Shown one piece after another: positions 5,141 to 7,430 of a DNA stretch of 7,430 bases (position 1 is its first letter; every line of letters begins with the position of its first letter). Below the pieces are notes generated by a model, which saw only the letters and a program-made list of their open reading frames with translations, was not told where the DNA came from and did no database searches. The translations under genes were made by a program, and so were the position numbers. Origin of the DNA: Pirellulales bacterium (GTDB taxonomy: Bacteria > Planctomycetota > Planctomycetia > Pirellulales > Thermoguttaceae); contig DAOWNK010000160.1 in assembly GCA_030642635.1 (NCBI GenBank), positions 1 to 7,430 on the forward strand, read 5' to 3'.

Positions 5141-6538
5141 CTACATTACCGCAAAGTAAATCTCAACTGCCTTGTCGAAGTACTCGTTGCTAAGCACCGG
5201 CGGATGGCCGTAGTACGTGCAGTAGTTGCGGACTTGCAGCAGCAGGTCGCGCGGCTGGCAGAATCGGAACGGCCGGCCCGGCTTCCGGTAATGGCGTTCT
5301 ATGAGGTAATCGACCGGTTCCCGGCGGTACTCCAGACCCAGTTTCGGCGAGATGATCTCGAACAGCCGGCGGAATTCCTCCTCGGTCGGATCGACCACCT
5401 CGATCTTGTACGGAATCCGGCGCAAAAACGCCTCGTCGACCAGGTCGCGCGGCTCCAGGTTAGTCGAGAAGATGACCAACTGGTCGAACGGCACCTTGAT
5501 CTTCTTACCGTTTGGCAGGCCGAGGAAGTCGTATCGCTTCTCCAGCGGCACGATCCAGCGGTTCAGCAACTCGTCAATCCGCATCCGCTGCCGTCCGAAG
5601 TCGTCGATCACCAGCGTGCCGCAGTTGCTCTTAAGTTGCAGCGGCGCTTCGCTGATGCCGGTCGAGGTGTTTATGGTCACCTCGAGTTGCGACATGGTAA
5701 GCTCGCCGCCGGCGACGATCGTCGGCCGGCGGATACGAACCCAACGCCGGTCGATCTTGCGCTGGTCCAGCAGTCCACCACCCGAGTCGACCGGCACTTC
5801 TTCGTGGTTGATCGGGTCGAACAGCCGGATGATTTCGCCGTCGACGCCGATCGCCCGGGGTATCCAGGTCTCTCGCCCGAATACCGCTGTTACCCGCTCG
5901 GCGATGCTTGTCTTTCCGTTGCCCGGCGGGCCGAAAAGGAACAAACCACGTCCGGAGTTGATTGCAGGCCCCAATCTATCGAGCATGTTTTTGTTAAGCA
6001 CCAGACCGTCGAACGCGCGGTGAAGGTCCTCGGCGGCCGGGTGTTGGTTTGTAAGCGACTGTGCATGGACGCTTTCGATATAGTCCTTCAAAGCGACGGG
6101 TGCGGAACCGAAGTAGGTGCAATGTTGTAAGTACCGCCTGGCCCGCTCTCGTCCAATGTCGGTCAACTGGTACAGATAGTCGTTCATCGGCGCGGCGCCG
6201 CGATGGCCGACAAGCTGATCGTTTTTCATGCCGCGCAGCAACTCATCTACCAACACGAACGGCAGTTTGACCTGCTCGGCTACGTCGCGTCCGGATGCGT
6301 CGCCCCGTGAGAGCAGGAACTTTAGGATAAGCGACTCGACCTCGCTGTCGGTCAGGTCGGCCTTGCGGAACGATTCCGGCTCGATCGGCACGAACGTGTT
6401 GCGAAGACGTTCGCTTTGCTCGCGATTTGTTGGGTGGCTGGTGGCTGAGCGAAGCGAAGCCCCAGACATGTTTTGCTGGGGCACCGCTGCACTATGCCCC
6501 AACCACCCTCCCGTGTCGGTATCTATCGAGTCGGTCAT
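5141..6538 (-). CDS. AAA+ ATPase with N-terminal winged-helix domain, function unknown
   Basis: A 465-residue P-loop ATPase. Residues 60-135 look like a winged-helix domain (LTDSEVESLILKFLL, then YQLTDIGRERARRYL). The AAA+ core follows: Walker A GPPGNGKTS at 203-211, Walker B LVIDD at 309-313, sensor-1 FSTN at 357-360, a candidate arginine finger in FLRRIPYK at 371-378, and a possible sensor-2 arginine in QPRD at 428-431. The glycine-rich segment at 253-255 is probably a loop. The combination resembles a family I recall as widespread in Planctomycetes without an assigned role; substrate and partners cannot be read here. Residues 11-36 are encoded by an imperfect palindromic repeat and look unconserved, while conserved-looking sequence begins near FVPIEPESF (49-57), so the true start may be downstream (M24 or GTG codon 50). 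ATG 6538 has only a weak AGAG upstream. Confidence 0.85.
   Translation of the reverse strand: MTDSIDTDTGGWLGHSAAVPQQNMSGASLRSATSHPTNREQSERLRNTFVPIEPESFRKADLTDSEVESLILKFLLSRGDASGRDVAEQVKLPFVLVDELLRGMKNDQLVGHRGAAPMNDYLYQLTDIGRERARRYLQHCTYFGSAPVALKDYIESVHAQSLTNQHPAAEDLHRAFDGLVLNKNMLDRLGPAINSGRGLFLFGPPGNGKTSIAERVTAVFGRETWIPRAIGVDGEIIRLFDPINHEEVPVDSGGGLLDQRKIDRRWVRIRRPTIVAGGELTMSQLEVTINTSTGISEAPLQLKSNCGTLVIDDFGRQRMRIDELLNRWIVPLEKRYDFLGLPNGKKIKVPFDQLVIFSTNLEPRDLVDEAFLRRIPYKIEVVDPTEEEFRRLFEIISPKLGLEYRREPVDYLIERHYRKPGRPFRFCQPRDLLLQVRNYCTYYGHPPVLSNEYFDKAVEIYFAVM
6432..6508. repeat. Imperfect palindromic repeat inside the ATPase 5' coding region
   Basis: GGGTGGCTGG at 6432-6441 opens a left arm that runs to GCCCCAG (6459-6465). 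The reverse complement of the right arm up to 6508 reads GGGTGGTTGGGGC, then a diverged middle, then GCCCCAG, so the arms match clearly at both ends and loosely between. The centre is ACATGT (6466-6471). The left arm contains GAGCGAAGCGAAGCCCC, close to GAGCGGAGCGAGGCCC of the tsaD 3' repeat. In the ATPase frame it corresponds to residues 11-36. Confidence 0.75.
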
Positions 6539-6552
6539 AATTCTCTAAAGCA

Positions 6553-6600
6553 ATTTCAGTAGTTCAAAATTGGCCGTGTAAAATTTGAAACTACTGAAAT
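6553..6600. repeat. AT-rich inverted repeat upstream of the ATPase gene
   Basis: ATTTCAGTAGTT (6553-6564) is the exact reverse complement of AACTACTGAAAT (6589-6600). After a one-base bulge, CAAA pairs with TTTG, leaving a loop of about 16 bases. It starts 14 bases upstream of the annotated ATPase ATG. On the plus strand a run of six or more T follows (6606-6611), so it could be a terminator reading rightward, although no plus-strand gene ends here. An operator or leader structure for the minus-strand ATPase gene is the alternative. Confidence 0.65.
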
Positions 6601-6690
6601 CTAGCTTTTTTCCCGCCACGGTATACTAATTTGTTGGGGAGCCGCACAAATGCAGGTTTTTATCCGAGGTGAGTCAAATTGCCGCCGCCA

Positions 6691-6719
6691 TTGACGATCA
6701 GCCGGCTGGAACGTAAAAA
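6691..6719 (+). promoter_or_regulatory. Candidate sigma70-type promoter of the SRP RNA gene
   Basis: TTGACG at 6691-6696, a 17-base spacer and TAAAAA at 6714-6719 match the -35 and -10 consensus at 5/6 and 4/6. Transcription would start near 6726, about 25 bases before the base of the SRP RNA stem, implying 5' processing or a slightly longer RNA. Confidence 0.5.
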
Positions 6720-6750
6720 AGTGATAGCTCTGGCTTATTGCCGTCGGCTT

Positions 6751-6850
6751 CCGATGAGAGGCCCCCACAATGGGGACCTGTGAACCTGGTCAGGGACGAA
6801 AGTCAGCAGCCATAAACAGTCATCTCCAGGTGTGACGGGCCTCTCATCGG
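6751..6850 (+). ncRNA. ffs: Signal recognition particle RNA, small bacterial type (4.5S)
   Basis: The S-domain apical hairpin is unmistakable: CTGGTCAGG, a GAC/GTC stem closed by a GAAA tetraloop at 6798-6801, then AGCAGCC (6805-6811), the asymmetric-loop bases that contact the Ffh M domain. The ends form a perfect 14-bp stem (CCGATGAGAGGCCC 6751-6764 with GGGCCTCTCATCGG 6837-6850). The roughly 100-base length and single long hairpin are those of the small bacterial SRP RNA without an Alu domain. It binds Ffh and docks with FtsY to target nascent membrane proteins. The stem may extend a few bases beyond each end (GGC/GCC), so the exact termini are uncertain. No standard terminator follows; a purine tract begins seven bases downstream. 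Confidence 0.95.
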
Positions 6851-6857
6851 ACGCCGC

Positions 6858-6927
6858 AGGAGAGGGAGGAGGGAAGAGGGAAGAGGGAGGAGGGAGGAGG
6901 GAAGAGGGAGGAGAGAAGAGAGAGGAG
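6858..6927. repeat. 70-base uninterrupted purine tract (GA-rich microsatellite)
   Basis: Every base from 6858 to 6927 is A or G, built from irregular GGGA, GGAGG and GAAGAG units. It starts seven bases after the SRP RNA stem. Such tracts can form triplex DNA and are prone to slippage. A complementary pyrimidine tract follows at 6949-6991, so the pair can also fold as a large imperfect hairpin in RNA or DNA. Confidence 0.9.
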
Positions 6928-6948
6928 TGAATGAACGATGAGTGGACA

Positions 6949-6991
6949 TTCTCTCTTCCCTCTTTCTCTCTTCCCTCCTCTTTCTTCCCCT
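6949..6991. repeat. 43-base uninterrupted pyrimidine tract
   Basis: All bases from 6949 to 6991 are C or T. Its reverse complement shares runs such as GGAGGGAAGAG with the preceding purine tract, separated from it by 21 mixed bases. It forms most of the immediate leader of the Nudix-like gene starting at 7007 and leaves that gene without a Shine-Dalgarno sequence. Confidence 0.85.
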
Positions 6992-7006
6992 ATCCCCTAA
7001 TATCCC

Positions 7007-7430
7007 ATGACCGAAGTCCAAACCGAACAAGTGCTGGTGGTCCCGACCGAATTGTTTCACCGGCTGGGACATTTTCAGGGGTTTTGCGGCCAGGTGGACC
7101 GATACCTCGACGAGTTGTTCTCTCCGGAACATACCAGCTACCGTCCACGCGGCCGGGTTGAACAAGACCCCGGTTTCAAGCAGTTGATCCCATATGTAAT
7201 CTTCCGCCACGTCGATGACCGAGGCCGTGAAACCGTCTTCCAATACACCCGTGGTATCGGCCAGGGTGAAGGCCGGTTGCACAGCAAGCGGAGCGGAGGG
7301 ATCGGAGGGCACATCTCGCTGGGCGACGCCGACCCGAGCGGAAACGGCAGCCCGTACAAGGAAGGCATGCGACGGGAACTGGAAGAGGAAGTTGCCATCG
7401 ACACGCCCTACACCGACAAATGCGTCGGAC
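7007..7430 (+). CDS. Nudix-like phosphoesterase, 5' part (cut by window end)
   Basis: The frame is open from ATG 7007 to the window edge (141 codons seen). After VLVVPTELFHRLGHFQGF near 9-26 come IPYVIFRHVDD near 61-71, VFQYTRG near 77-83, SGGIGGHIS at 96-104 and YKEGMRRELEEEVAI at 117-131. The last two resemble a Nudix box (GX5EX7REUXEEXGU): R123, E124, E127 and E128 are in place. Ala130 replaces the usual Gly, and the segment between GGHIS and the REL helix is longer than usual, so the upstream Glu is shifted. Nudix enzymes hydrolyse nucleoside-diphosphate derivatives; the substrate here is unknown. It resembles proteins I recall from planctomycetes annotated 'phosphoesterase'. No Shine-Dalgarno sequence is present in the pyrimidine-rich leader. 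The C-terminal part lies outside the window. Confidence 0.8.
   Translation, partial: MTEVQTEQVLVVPTELFHRLGHFQGFCGQVDRYLDELFSPEHTSYRPRGRVEQDPGFKQLIPYVIFRHVDDRGRETVFQYTRGIGQGEGRLHSKRSGGIGGHISLGDADPSGNGSPYKEGMRRELEEEVAIDTPYTDKCVG

Noticed and set aside
5120..6130. Long plus-strand open frame (336 codons) opposite the ATPase gene
   Set aside because: The minus strand carries intact Walker A, Walker B and sensor motifs; the plus-strand product has no motif and is a shadow.
6803..7312. Minus-strand open frame with Leu/Pro/Ser repeats across the SRP RNA 3' half and the Nudix gene
   Set aside because: It reads through the SRP RNA and the purine tract; its repeats are just the translated microsatellite, and the opposite strand encodes the Nudix-like protein.
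1..7430. CRISPR array, transposase, phage or defence genes
   Set aside because: I saw no regularly spaced direct repeats, transposase or integrase motifs, or defence-protein signatures; the repeats present are palindromic and isolated.

Overview
The window reads as a chromosomal housekeeping region of a moderately GC-rich bacterium, most likely a planctomycete of the Pirellulales type. Three things suggest this: the CsrA sequence (N-terminus MLVLSRKKNES), an AAA+ ATPase with an N-terminal winged helix that I recall as common in that group, and a Nudix-like 'phosphoesterase' of a type I also recall from planctomycetes. Several genes lack a clear Shine-Dalgarno sequence, and many gene ends carry palindromic repeats. 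The lineage is inferred from remembered family resemblance, not from a database search.

Layout from left to right. tsaD (tRNA t6A modification) follows a G-rich inverted-repeat leader and ends inside a long perfect inverted repeat. A roughly 500-base gap without a convincing gene leads to a sigma70-like promoter and csrA, whose leader has three GGA motifs and whose stop codon lies within an intrinsic terminator. A second promoter drives tRNA-Glu(TTC), and hemH (ferrochelatase) begins 27 bases after the tRNA with no terminator between. hemH is closed by an 18-bp stem. Next come a small single-TM protein of unknown function, a palindrome plus a 10-bp hairpin, then nth (endonuclease III) and dcd (dCTP deaminase) as a tight pair. 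Convergent to dcd is the ATPase gene on the minus strand. Beyond its start lie an AT-rich inverted repeat, a promoter and the small bacterial SRP RNA (ffs, plus strand). A 70-base pure purine tract and a 43-base pure pyrimidine tract follow, then the 5' part of a Nudix-like gene that runs off the window.

Functionally the genes cover translation fidelity and protein targeting (tsaD, tRNA-Glu, SRP RNA), post-transcriptional control (csrA), haem synthesis (hemH, next to the tRNA that feeds the C5 pathway), and DNA or nucleotide hygiene (nth, dcd, possibly the Nudix protein). I see no defence system, CRISPR array, prophage or insertion sequence. The least ordinary content is the set of palindromic repeats. 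Two share a GAGCGNAGCGANGCC core: one supplies the tsaD stop codon, the other lies inside the ATPase reading frame and encodes about 26 residues. Other points of interest are the tRNA-Glu/hemH linkage and the possible CsrA autoregulatory leader.
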